Source of the DNA: Flavobacterium sp. HSC-61S13
GTDB lineage: Bacteria > Bacteroidota > Bacteroidia > Flavobacteriales > Flavobacteriaceae
Direction: 5' to 3'
NCBI RefSeq assembly: GCF_024171535.1
Contig: NZ_JALJZV010000015.1
Span: 31,170 to 95,169 of the forward strand
DNA: 64,000 nt
Shown here: piece by piece, positions 1 to 8,362 of the stretch
How the letters are laid out: every line of letters begins with the position of its first letter
Numbering within the stretch: position 1 is the stretch's first letter
Position numbers and translations under genes: made by a program
Notes under the pieces: model-generated
Database searches by the model: none
Told to the model about the DNA's origin: nothing
Seen by the model: only the letters and a program-made list of their open reading frames with translations

Positions 1-843
1 GTTCTTAGATCGATCTCTACCAACGAGTAAGCTGGGATCATAACTAGGTGCGGTGACTAAAGCTAAGATTTCACCTGTTTTGGGTTCAATAGCAACAATA
101 CCTCCGCGCTTATTTTGCATCAGTAGTTCACCGTATTCTTGTAAGTCGACATCTAGGGTTAGTGTGATGTCTTCTCCTTTAACGGCGATCGTATCGTAAT
201 GACCGTTTTTAAAAGAACCAATTTCCCTATTAAAACGATCTCTTTGAATATATTTCACTCCTTTTGTTCCTCTTAAAACAGTTTCGTACTCTTGTTCGAC
301 TCCCTGGATTCCGATTAAATCACCACTTCGATAGTAGGAGCTTCCCTTGACGTTTTGTTCGTTGACTTGGCGGATATATCCAAAGATATTGGCTCCTGAA
401 TGTACTTGATAGTCACGTAGTGATCTTTTTTGGATATAGAAACCGTTGAAATGCCTGATCTTTTCTTGAAAAGCAGCATATTCAGCCTTGTTTAATTGAG
501 GTAAAAATACAGAGGGTAGACGCGGACTGTAAACACGGGCCTTGTCTAGTTTTTTTATAAAGTCTTCCTTGGTTACGTCCAACATTTGGCAAAGCGCTAT
601 CGTATCGATTTCTTTAACCTCCTGAGGGATGACCATAATGTCGTATGAGGGTTGATTGGCAATTAATAATTTGCCGTTTCGGTCATAAATATAACCGCGT
701 TCTGGGTATTCATAAACAATTTTTAAAGCGTTGTTTTCAGACTTCTTAATATAGGAATCGTCAATTACTTGCAAATAAAGTAGTCTTACCAATATTGCGA
801 TAGCAACGGATACAATTAAAAAGGGTAAGAGGAATTTTCTCAT
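1..843 (-). CDS. mrdA: Penicillin-binding protein 2, N-terminal part (cut by window edge)
   Basis: Peptidoglycan transpeptidase of the cell-elongation machinery, anchored in the inner membrane. Translating the minus strand from the ATG at 843 gives an open frame of 281 codons to the window edge. It starts with a short cytoplasmic tail, one membrane helix at about residues 4-22, then the dimerisation domain with the family phrase ERGYIYDRNGKLL and later GIQGVEQEYE. The transpeptidase SxxK serine would lie beyond the window. The ATG overlaps the mreD stop codon (ATGA), so the two are translationally coupled. The position after mreB-mreC-mreD is typical for Bacteroidota, with rodA usually next. 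The family assignment is firm; completeness cannot be judged. Confidence 0.93.
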   Translation of the reverse strand, partial: MRKFLLPFLIVSVAIAILVRLLYLQVIDDSYIKKSENNALKIVYEYPERGYIYDRNGKLLIANQPSYDIMVIPQEVKEIDTIALCQMLDVTKEDFIKKLDKARVYSPRLPSVFLPQLNKAEYAAFQEKIRHFNGFYIQKRSLRDYQVHSGANIFGYIRQVNEQNVKGSSYYRSGDLIGIQGVEQEYETVLRGTKGVKYIQRDRFNREIGSFKNGHYDTIAVKGEDITLTLDVDLQEYGELLMQNKRGGIVAIEPKTGEILALVTAPSYDPSLLVGRDRSKN

Positions 844-1346
844 TTTTTAGATGGTTTGATCAAGTAAATTATTAAGATGCATAGTATTAGGGTGAATAAT
901 GTTGTCAGTAAAGTTCGTAAAAGAATTTCCCAAATAAAATTAAATCTAAATATTTCTAGGCCAAATAAAATGGTATGATGGAGTAGTACTCCTATAAGTA
1001 AATAAGTAAAGAGCTCTTTAGAGATTTTGTCCGTTATTTTGATGGTGTGGTATTCGTAGCTGATACCGTATGAAAATTTAAGCAGGTCTTCTCTGTAATA
1101 GGCGAGTATAACGCAGGCTGCTGCATGAACACCTCCAGAGTTTTCAAACATATCCAAACCTAAGCCTAAGATAAAACTACAGATGATTAAAAAAGCTTTA
1201 TTTCCATTTATAGGGAAAAGCAGTATAAATAAGATATACGGGAACGGATTAATAAAATTAAAAAGCTCCATATTGTTAAACACCAAAATTTGAAGGGCGA
1301 ACAACAGTATAAATCGAATGATATTTAATGTTACAGTGCTATTCAT
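840..1346 (-). CDS. mreD: Rod shape-determining protein MreD
   Basis: Inner-membrane component of the elongasome that links MreC to the wall synthases. The 168 residues are mostly hydrophobic, with about five membrane helices and the family feature of an N-terminal helix pair followed by a NPFPYILFILLFP stretch. Sequence conservation in MreD is weak, so the call rests largely on size, membrane topology and position between mreC and mrdA. The start overlaps the end of mreC by 8 bases and the stop overlaps the mrdA start, so the genes form one tight operon. Confidence 0.9.
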   Translation of the reverse strand: MNSTVTLNIIRFILLFALQILVFNNMELFNFINPFPYILFILLFPINGNKAFLIICSFILGLGLDMFENSGGVHAAACVILAYYREDLLKFSYGISYEYHTIKITDKISKELFTYLLIGVLLHHTILFGLEIFRFNFIWEILLRTLLTTLFTLILCILIIYLIKPSKK

Positions 1347-2169
1347 CTTTCGTTGCTTCTTCTAAATGGTTGATCTCTTCAATGTCGTTGTTTTTGATGA
1401 TGTATACATAACCCAAATTGGTCATATCATTGAATAGACGCACGCTGATTGTATAGTAATTAGAGCTTTTGTCGACAAAAACTTTGTCTATCGCTCCAAT
1501 TGGAATGTTTTCTGGGAATATAATCGACTTACCTCCGGTTACTATGGTATCTCCTTTGTGTAGATCTGCCAAACGGGGGATGTCGATCAGTTGTACGTAG
1601 CCCGTATTTTTACCATCCCAGTTTAGAGTACCAAAGTGATTAGATCCCTTTATTTTGGCGTTGATCTGTGACTTGACATTCAAGATACTTTGTACGGTAG
1701 AGTAATTGTTTGACGATACTTCTATGATTCCTAAAACACCTCTGCTGTTGATAACTCCCATGTCGGGGCGAATGCCGTTTTTTGCTCCCCCTTTTATCGT
1801 GAGGTAGTTTTCTTTTGATTTAAAAGAATTGCGAATCACCTTGCCGAGTATAACTTCAAACTCAACATTTTCTATAGGTTTACTCTCGTTGATTTCTAGT
1901 GAATCGCTTGGATTAATGGAGTTGTAAAGAATTTTTTTAAGCGCTGCATTTTCAAATGCTAATTCGTCATTCTGCTGTTTGAGGCTAAAATAGATCTTGG
2001 TATTGTTGATCTTTTCATAGACATAACCGGTGAAGGCATTAGCAGAACCTAAAACGCGACTCCTGTGAAAGGAGTGCGTTTGAATAGTAAGTAGTAAAGA
2101 AGTTGCCAAAAGCAGCAAAAACAGTAACTTAGTACTGTTTTTTATAAAAAAATTTATTATTTGCTGCAT
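1339..2169 (-). CDS. mreC: Rod shape-determining protein MreC
   Basis: Periplasmic scaffold of the elongation complex. The 276-residue protein has a single N-terminal membrane helix (about residues 12-30), a coiled-coil segment rich in Glu, Asn and Lys (about 50-80), and the beta-barrel MreC domain, where VINSRGVLGIIE and GDTIVTGGKSIIFPENIPIG match the family pattern. Length is normal. It lies 9 bases after mreB and overlaps mreD, which supports co-transcription from the promoter upstream of mreB. Confidence 0.95.
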   Translation of the reverse strand: MQQIINFFIKNSTKLLFLLLLATSLLLTIQTHSFHRSRVLGSANAFTGYVYEKINNTKIYFSLKQQNDELAFENAALKKILYNSINPSDSLEINESKPIENVEFEVILGKVIRNSFKSKENYLTIKGGAKNGIRPDMGVINSRGVLGIIEVSSNNYSTVQSILNVKSQINAKIKGSNHFGTLNWDGKNTGYVQLIDIPRLADLHKGDTIVTGGKSIIFPENIPIGAIDKVFVDKSSNYYTISVRLFNDMTNLGYVYIIKNNDIEEINHLEEATKDE

Positions 2170-2178
2170 GTGTAAATA

Positions 2179-3207
2179 TTATTTGATAAGTATGCTTTTA
2201 AACTTATTGATGTTTTTTATTACTAGTCCAGTCCCTCTTACAACGGCTCTTAAAGGATCTTCAGCAATATAAACAGGTAGGTCGGTCTTTTGAGAAATAC
2301 GCTTGTCCAGTCCTCTTAACATCGAACCTCCTCCTGCTAAGTAGATACCTGTGTTGTAAATATCTGCTGCTAATTCTGGAGGCGTCTGAGATAAGGTTTC
2401 CATAACAGCGTCTTCGATACGTTGGATTGATTTGTCCAAAGCTTTGGCAATTTCACGATAGGAAACGGTAACCTGTTTTGGTTTTCCGGTTAATAAATCT
2501 CGACCTTGTACTAAAAGATCATCTGGTGGTGCTTCTAAATCTTCTGTTGCGGCACCAATTTGAATTTTTATTTTTTCGGCGGTACTTTCTCCAACAAATA
2601 AATTGTGTTGGGTACGCATATAATAAATAATATCATTGGTGAAAACATCACCGGCAATTTTTACAGATTTGTCGCAAACGATACCTCCAAGAGCTATTAC
2701 TGCGATTTCAGTGGTACCTCCACCTATATCCACAATCATATTTCCCTTTGGTTGCATGATATCTACACCAATACCTATAGCTGCTGACATGGGTTCATGG
2801 ATTAGATATACCTCTTTTCCATTAACGCGCTCACAAGATTCTTTTACCGCTCTCATTTCTACTTCGGTAATTCCCGAAGGAATACAAACTACCATACGTA
2901 GAGCTGGAGTGAAAAGTTTTTTTCTCAGTGCAGGAATACTTTTAATGAACATACTGATCATTTTTTCCGAAGCGTCAAAATCAGCAATTACACCGTCTTT
3001 TAAAGGGCGGATTGTTTTTATGTTACCATGAGTTTTTCCCTGCATTAAACTAGCTTCTTTACCAACAGCAATAATTTTACCCGTTGTTCTATCGCGAGCT
3101 ACGATAGAAGGATTATCAACAACAACTTTTCCGTCGTGGATAATCAGTGTGTTAGCAGTCCCAAGGTCAATAGCGATGTCCTCGGTCATGAAATCAAAAA
3201 ATCCCAT
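2179..3207 (-). CDS. mreB: Rod shape-determining protein MreB, actin-like ATPase
   Basis: Bacterial actin that forms membrane-bound filaments and guides lateral wall synthesis. The 342 residues carry the actin-family phosphate loops IAIDLGTANT near the N terminus and DIGGGTTEIAVI near residue 160, plus the adenosine-binding YLAGGGSMLRGL near the C terminus. Length is normal for the family. First gene of the mreBCD-mrdA operon; purH lies immediately upstream on the same strand, but a promoter element in the 54-base gap suggests mreB has its own start site. Confidence 0.98.
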   Translation of the reverse strand: MGFFDFMTEDIAIDLGTANTLIIHDGKVVVDNPSIVARDRTTGKIIAVGKEASLMQGKTHGNIKTIRPLKDGVIADFDASEKMISMFIKSIPALRKKLFTPALRMVVCIPSGITEVEMRAVKESCERVNGKEVYLIHEPMSAAIGIGVDIMQPKGNMIVDIGGGTTEIAVIALGGIVCDKSVKIAGDVFTNDIIYYMRTQHNLFVGESTAEKIKIQIGAATEDLEAPPDDLLVQGRDLLTGKPKQVTVSYREIAKALDKSIQRIEDAVMETLSQTPPELAADIYNTGIYLAGGGSMLRGLDKRISQKTDLPVYIAEDPLRAVVRGTGLVIKNINKFKSILIK

Positions 3208-3247
3208 ACAATTAAAAGGGTTTTATAGGTTATAAAATTTTAGATTA

Positions 3248-3255
3248 CAAAAATA
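3248..3255 (-). promoter_or_regulatory. Bacteroidota -7 element upstream of mreB
   Basis: The minus strand reads TATTTTTG, matching TAnnTTTG, 40 bases upstream of the mreB start codon in the purH-mreB gap. No clear -33 TTTG at the usual spacing. Confidence 0.5.
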
Positions 3256-3261
3256 ATAAAA

Positions 3262-4788
3262 TTAATGTTTGAAATGACGAATTCCAGTAAATACCATGGA
3301 AACATTATTTTTGTTGCAGTAATCTATACTCAATTCATCTTTGATAGAACCCCCCGGCTGAATCACAGCAGAGATTCCGGCATTATGAGCGATTTCTACA
3401 CAGTCTGGAAAAGGGAAAAAAGCATCACTGGCCATAACAGCTCCTCTTAAATCAAATTGAAAAGCTTGTGCTTTTTCAATGGCTTGTTTAAGGGCATCAA
3501 CTCTTGATGTTTGGCCTGTGCCTGAAGCACATAGCTGTCTGTTTTTGGTCAATACTATCGTATTGGATTTGGTGTGTTTACAGATTTTCGAAGCGAACAA
3601 CAAGTCTTCAATTTCTTCTTGAGAAGGAGCCGTAGTAGTAACGTTTGATAAATGTTCTTTATTGTCTGTAATTAAATCTTTTTCTTGAACTAAAATTCCG
3701 TTTAGACAAGTTCTCACTTGTTTCTTAGGAAGCTCAAGATCTTTTTGTATTAAAACAATTCTGTTTTTCTTTTCTTTTAAAATCTCAATAGCTTGATCGT
3801 CATAAGATGGAGCGATAACCACTTCACAGAATAAAGAATTTATTTCCGTTGCTGTAGCAACATCAATATTTCCATTCGCTATTAGAACTCCTCCAAAAGC
3901 AGAGGTTGGATCTCCTGCTAATGCAGCTAAATAAGCTTCTTTCATCGTGGACATTTGAGCTACTCCACAAGCGTTGTTGTGTTTGAGTATGGCAAAAGTA
4001 GGTTGTTCTCCCTTGAACTCTCCCATTAAGTTCACAGCAGCATCAACATCTAGTAAATTGTTGTAAGACAATTCTTTTCCGTGTAACTTATCAAATATTT
4101 GATCAAATTCTCCGAAGAAAAAACCTTTTTGATGAGGATTTTCGCCATATCTCAACTCCTGACCGTTGTCTAAACTGGTCTTTAAAATCGTTTCTTCAGT
4201 GTTGAAGTAATTAAATATAGCGCTGTCGTAATGAGATGATACGTGGAAAGCTTTTGTAGCCAACCAACGACGTTGCTCCAAAGTTGTAGCTCCATTATGG
4301 CTAACGATCATCTCTAAAAAAGCTTCGTATTCATTGACAGAGGCTACGATGATGGTGTCTTTAAAGTTTTTAGCGGCAGCACGGATTAACGAAATACCAC
4401 CAATATCAATCTTTTCAATGATATCAGCTTCGCTAGCTCCTGAAGCTACTGTTTTTTCAAAAGGATACAGATCCACAATAACCAAATCAATCTGTGGAAT
4501 CTCAAACTCCTTCATTTGTGCTACATCACCTTCATGATCTTGACGGTTTAAAATCCCTCCGAAAATTTTTGGGTGTAACGTTTTAACGCGACCTCCCAAG
4601 ATAGACGGATACGAAGTTACATCCTCAACTGCTACTACAGGGATACCTAAATCCTTGATAAATGTTTCAGTTCCTCCAGTAGAATATATCGTTACTTGAT
4701 TGGCGTGAAGTTGTTTTACGATTGGTTCTAAACCGTCTTTGTCAAAAACGGAAATTAAAGCCGATTGAATTGTTTTAGTTGTGTTCAT
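3262..4788 (-). CDS. purH: Bifunctional AICAR transformylase / IMP cyclohydrolase PurH
   Basis: Catalyses the last two steps of de novo IMP synthesis: formylation of AICAR from 10-formyl-THF, then ring closure. The 508-residue protein starts with the MGS-like IMP cyclohydrolase domain (SALISVFDKDGLEPIVKQL, then STGGTETFIKDLGIP and VTSYPSILGGRVKTLHPKI) and continues into the transformylase domain, with LRYGENPHQKG, ILKHNNACGVA and the C-terminal AVIQPGGSIKDE. I place the start at the ATG at 4788. The frame stays open to a TTG at 4812, but that TTG is the end of the promoter element at 4810-4817 and the extra eight residues are not part of the family. Confidence 0.97.
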   Translation of the reverse strand: MNTTKTIQSALISVFDKDGLEPIVKQLHANQVTIYSTGGTETFIKDLGIPVVAVEDVTSYPSILGGRVKTLHPKIFGGILNRQDHEGDVAQMKEFEIPQIDLVIVDLYPFEKTVASGASEADIIEKIDIGGISLIRAAAKNFKDTIIVASVNEYEAFLEMIVSHNGATTLEQRRWLATKAFHVSSHYDSAIFNYFNTEETILKTSLDNGQELRYGENPHQKGFFFGEFDQIFDKLHGKELSYNNLLDVDAAVNLMGEFKGEQPTFAILKHNNACGVAQMSTMKEAYLAALAGDPTSAFGGVLIANGNIDVATATEINSLFCEVVIAPSYDDQAIEILKEKKNRIVLIQKDLELPKKQVRTCLNGILVQEKDLITDNKEHLSNVTTTAPSQEEIEDLLFASKICKHTKSNTIVLTKNRQLCASGTGQTSRVDALKQAIEKAQAFQFDLRGAVMASDAFFPFPDCVEIAHNAGISAVIQPGGSIKDELSIDYCNKNNVSMVFTGIRHFKH

Positions 4789-4809
4789 GTTGCGTTTTGG
4801 TTTAATCTG

Positions 4810-4817
4810 CAAAAGTA
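4810..4817 (-). promoter_or_regulatory. Bacteroidota -7 element upstream of purH
   Basis: The minus strand reads TACTTTTG, a full match to TAnnTTTG, 21 bases before the ATG at 4788. It would place the transcript start near 4803, downstream of the TTG at 4812, and so fixes the purH start codon. Confidence 0.6.
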
Positions 4818-5019
4818 GTTATTGTTCACGTATTTATAAAGAATTCTGAACATGATTTTAAAAAAAAAATGTTTTTTTTGAAAGCTTATTTTACAAGCGG
4901 GTTTCCGATCGAGAATACACTGGATTTATTTTTATTTATTGTAATTTGTAACAAAATTACGCCGGTGTTTACTAATAGGGTAGAGCACGTCTTAACGCGG
5001 TGTAATACTCCATAAAAAT

Positions 5020-6270
5020 ATGCTGTTATACTTAAGATTACTTAACGAAAGTTTCTTTTTTGCAATTAATGCTTTGCGAAACAACAAACTGCGGACCATT
5101 TTATCGCTACTAGGAGTGACGGTGGGTATTTTTTCGATTATAGCCGTTTTATCTGCTGTGGACTCTATGGATCGAAAGATTAAGTCAGATCTAAGCGGTA
5201 TTGATCGCAATATGATTTATTTATTCAATCATCCATTTGGACCCTCTGATATCCCCCAGTGGAAAATAAATCAGTTCCCGAAGTTTACCTATAATGAATA
5301 TGAATATTTGCGTAGAAATGTCGCTGATATCGATAAGATTTCGTTCAACTTATTTACCAGCTCCGAAAATATTAAATACGGGGCTAATACGGTTAATGAT
5401 ATTAGTATTGAACCCGGTACTGCGCAAATAGAATCTCTAGATAATCTAAAGATCGCTCAGGGACGATTTTTCAATGAATCCGAATCCAGTTCCGGAGCGG
5501 CAGTGATTGTGTTAGGACATGAAGTAGCGGTCAATTTATTTGGAACCGAAGATCCCATTGGAAAATACGTGCGTTTATACGGAAGACGGTTTACCGTTTT
5601 AGGTGTGTTAGAGAAAGAGGGGATGACGAGCTTCGGAATGAGTAAAGACGCTAAGGCATTTATCTGTTCGAATTTTTACCGTCAAGTTTTTGGAGACAAT
5701 ACTTTGAGAGCGACGCCCGCAATAGTTTTAAAACCGAAGCAAGGTGTAGATATAGAAGAGTTCAAGGATGAGCTCACTCAGAAAATTCGCGCATATCGAG
5801 GTATAAAGCCTTCGGAAGACAATAATTTTTTTGTAAATATTATTGCCGGTATGTTGGAAATGGTTGATAATATTATTGGACAAATGAATATAGTAGGCTG
5901 GATTATCAGTGGCTTTTCACTATTGGTAGGTGGGTTTGGTATTGCCAATATTATGTTTGTTTCCGTGAAAGAACGAACCAGTTTGATTGGAATTCAAAAG
6001 TCGTTGGGTGCGAAAAATAGATTTATACTGTTTCAGTTTTTATTTGAAGCCGTGATATTGTCTTTGTTTGGCGGATTGATCGGAATGGTTTTGGTTTGGA
6101 TTATTGCCATGATCGTGACTCAATTATTGGATTTCGAGTTTGTGTTGAGCTTTAGCAATATTGTAATCGGAACTGGTTTGGCGGTGTTTATCGGGCTTTT
6201 GTCTGGAATTCTTCCTGCTGTATCCGCTTCCAAGTTAGATCCTGTAGAAGCCATCCGGACGGGTAATTAA
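5020..6270 (+). CDS. MacB/FtsX-type ABC transporter permease
   Basis: Inner-membrane permease subunit of a mechanotransmission ABC transporter. The 416 residues show the MacB layout: a first membrane helix after KLRTILSLLGVTVGIFSIIAVL (split here: KLRTILSLLG, then VTVGIFSIIAVL), a long periplasmic domain (about residues 45-270), and three C-terminal helices carrying the FtsX motif region SLIGIQKSLGAKNRFILFQFLFE in parts SLIGIQKSLGAK and FILFQFLFEA. It ends with KLDPVEAIRTG, the usual close. No ATPase subunit is adjacent, so the partner must be encoded elsewhere; the substrate cannot be inferred. It stands alone on the plus strand between purH and accD. Confidence 0.9.
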   Translation: MLLYLRLLNESFFFAINALRNNKLRTILSLLGVTVGIFSIIAVLSAVDSMDRKIKSDLSGIDRNMIYLFNHPFGPSDIPQWKINQFPKFTYNEYEYLRRNVADIDKISFNLFTSSENIKYGANTVNDISIEPGTAQIESLDNLKIAQGRFFNESESSSGAAVIVLGHEVAVNLFGTEDPIGKYVRLYGRRFTVLGVLEKEGMTSFGMSKDAKAFICSNFYRQVFGDNTLRATPAIVLKPKQGVDIEEFKDELTQKIRAYRGIKPSEDNNFFVNIIAGMLEMVDNIIGQMNIVGWIISGFSLLVGGFGIANIMFVSVKERTSLIGIQKSLGAKNRFILFQFLFEAVILSLFGGLIGMVLVWIIAMIVTQLLDFEFVLSFSNIVIGTGLAVFIGLLSGILPAVSASKLDPVEAIRTGN

Positions 6271-6301
6271 GGTATTTGTCGATTGCCGATTAAACGATAA
6301 C

Positions 6302-6336
6302 AAAAAAGGCTCTTAAATAGATTAAGAGCCTTTTTT
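6302..6336. terminator. Bidirectional intrinsic terminator between the permease gene and accD
   Basis: Perfect 15-bp inverted repeat (arms 6302-6316 and 6322-6336, core GGCTCTTAA) with an A run on one side and a T run on the other. It sits between two convergent genes and can serve both. Confidence 0.9.
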
Positions 6337-6347
6337 TATACTGTAGA

Positions 6348-7205
6348 TTATTTGCTAATCGGTCTGTTTAGAATCAGATCTAAATAGAGATTAACATTTT
6401 TCTTTAGTTCTTTTCTCAAAGTAATGAAATCTAAGAAACCGTGTTCCAACAAAAATTCAGAGGTTTGAAAGCCTTCTGGCAAATCTTTACCCGTAGTGTC
6501 TTTTACAATACGTGGACCAGCAAATCCTATTAAGGCTCCTGGTTCAGCGATATTGATATCTCCCAACATAGCGAACGATGCTGAAATACCTCCTGTTGTA
6601 GGATCGGTACACATGGAGATATAAGGTATTTTTGCTTCAGCGAGCTGAGCTAGTTTTGCAGAGGTTTTAGCCATCTGCATTAAAGAATATCCCGCCTCCA
6701 TCATACGAGCACCTCCAGATTTGGAAATCATCATAAATGGAATCTTGTGTTTGATAGAATAATCGATACCTCGAGCTATTTTTTCTCCAACTACCGCTCC
6801 CATAGATCCACCAATAAATGCGAAGTCCATTGCGGCTATAACTAAAGCAGATCCATTAGATTTTCCAACAGCAACGCGAACCGCATCTTTTAGTTGGGTC
6901 TTGTCCATGGCTTCTTTCAAGCGATCAACGTATTTTTTGGTATCCTCAAATTTCAAAGGATCCTTTGAAGTAAGATTTTTTGCAATTTCTTTATATTCGT
7001 TGTTGTCAAAAAGAATCTCGAAATATTCTTTACTGCCTATTCTAACGTGGTATCCGTCTTCAGGGCTTACCCAAAGATTGTGCGCTAGCTCATCAGAATC
7101 AATAATTTTTCCCGTTGGCGATTTGTACCACAAACCTTTTGGGACGTCTTTTTTGTTTTCTGTTGGGGTCTGTATTCCTTTTTCTGTTCTTTTAAACCAA
7201 GCCAT
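6348..7205 (-). CDS. accD: Acetyl-CoA carboxylase carboxyltransferase subunit beta, without zinc-ribbon cysteines
   Basis: Transfers the carboxyl group from carboxybiotin to acetyl-CoA to make malonyl-CoA for fatty acid synthesis, with AccA. The 285 residues contain the crotonase-fold core: [52 protein letters not shown] and [21 protein letters not shown]. The N-terminal region aligns with the zinc ribbon of E. coli AccD, but all four cysteines are gone (WYKSPTGK and VSPEDGYH instead of the two CxxC pairs). From memory this loss is shared by other Flavobacteriaceae. Single-gene unit ending at the shared terminator. Confidence 0.95.
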   Translation of the reverse strand: MAWFKRTEKGIQTPTENKKDVPKGLWYKSPTGKIIDSDELAHNLWVSPEDGYHVRIGSKEYFEILFDNNEYKEIAKNLTSKDPLKFEDTKKYVDRLKEAMDKTQLKDAVRVAVGKSNGSALVIAAMDFAFIGGSMGAVVGEKIARGIDYSIKHKIPFMMISKSGGARMMEAGYSLMQMAKTSAKLAQLAEAKIPYISMCTDPTTGGISASFAMLGDINIAEPGALIGFAGPRIVKDTTGKDLPEGFQTSEFLLEHGFLDFITLRKELKKNVNLYLDLILNRPISK

Positions 7206-7247
7206 AAATTCTTTATTTTATTTTATAATATAGTGAAGAGCGAAGAA

Positions 7248-8315
7248 TTATAATGTATTCACATTATTTAAGTCTTCAAAAGCCTGTTTTAAACGGGCAT
7301 TAAAAGTCAATTCTCCTTCTCTTACCCATTTTCTAGGATCGTAGTACTTTTTGTTCGGTAACTCGGAGCCTTCTGGATTTCCTATTTGGGTTTTTAAATA
7401 TTCAACGTTTTCTACGATATAATCGCGAACGCCTTCTGTAAAGGCAAATTGCAAATCGGTATCTAAATTCATCTTGATTACTCCATAAGAAATAGCTTCT
7501 CTAATTTCTTCTAAAGTAGAACCAGATCCTCCATGAAATACAAAATCAACTGGATTGTCAGTAGTTTGGAATTTCTTAGCTACAAATTCTTGGGAGTTCT
7601 TTAAAATTTTAGGAGTCAATTTGACATTTCCTGGTTTGTAAACACCATGTACATTCCCAAAGGCTGCTGCGATGGTAAAACGAGGGCTTACTTTTAAAAG
7701 TTCTTCGTAAGCATAAGCAACTTCTTCCGGTTGCGTATACAGTTTTGAAGAATCAACATGCGAATTGTCTACGCCATCTTCCTCACCACCAGTAATTCCC
7801 AATTCAATTTCCAAGGTCATTCCCATTTTGCTCATGCGCTCAAGGTATCTTTTAGAAATCTCAATATTTTCTTCAATTGGTTCTTCCGACAAATCAATCA
7901 TATGTGAACTGAAAAGCGGTTTTCCATAGATTTTCATGTTTTCTTCACTGGCATCTAATAAACCATCAATCCAAGGCAATAAGTTTTTTGCGCAATGGTC
8001 GGTATGCAATATTACGGTGGCTCCGTATAGTTCTGCTAAGGCATGGATGTGTTTTGCTCCGGCAATTCCACCTGCAATAGCAGATTTCTGGTTTTCGTTT
8101 GACAAACCTTTTCCCGCTATAAACGAGCAACCTCCATTTGAAAATTGTATAATCACTGGTGCGTTTAACTTGGCAGCTGTTTCCATTACCCCATTAATCG
8201 TACTTGAACTCGTTACATTGATTGCTGGCAAAGCAAACCCTTTTTCTTTTGCGTATCTAAAGATTTCCTGTACTTGGTCGCCAAAAGCTACTCCAGGTTT
8301 TATATTATGTGCCAT
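7248..8315 (-). CDS. fbaA: Class II fructose-bisphosphate aldolase
   Basis: Zinc-dependent glycolytic and gluconeogenic aldolase interconverting fructose 1,6-bisphosphate with DHAP and glyceraldehyde 3-phosphate. The 355-residue protein belongs to the long class IIA group. Visible are the zinc-ligand segment VILHTDHCAKNLLPWIDGL, the ELGITGGEEDGVDN loop, FGNVHGVYKPGNVKL, FVFHGGSGS and the substrate-binding INMD-like KMNLDTDLQFAFT. Start set at the ATG at 8315 (MAHNIKPGV), the form known in relatives; the frame continues to a TTG at 8342, which is the tail of the promoter at 8340-8347. Confidence 0.96.
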   Translation of the reverse strand: MAHNIKPGVAFGDQVQEIFRYAKEKGFALPAINVTSSSTINGVMETAAKLNAPVIIQFSNGGCSFIAGKGLSNENQKSAIAGGIAGAKHIHALAELYGATVILHTDHCAKNLLPWIDGLLDASEENMKIYGKPLFSSHMIDLSEEPIEENIEISKRYLERMSKMGMTLEIELGITGGEEDGVDNSHVDSSKLYTQPEEVAYAYEELLKVSPRFTIAAAFGNVHGVYKPGNVKLTPKILKNSQEFVAKKFQTTDNPVDFVFHGGSGSTLEEIREAISYGVIKMNLDTDLQFAFTEGVRDYIVENVEYLKTQIGNPEGSELPNKKYYDPRKWVREGELTFNARLKQAFEDLNNVNTL

Positions 8316-8339
8316 ATTAGTTGTGTGTTTAAGAGTTGA

Positions 8340-8347
8340 CAAAATTA
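8340..8347 (-). promoter_or_regulatory. Bacteroidota -7 element upstream of fbaA
   Basis: The minus strand reads TAATTTTG (TAnnTTTG). A TTTC tetramer lies 18 bases further upstream, a near match to the -33 box. The ATG at 8315 is 24 bases downstream. Confidence 0.6.
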
Positions 8348-8362
8348 ATAATTATTATTTGA

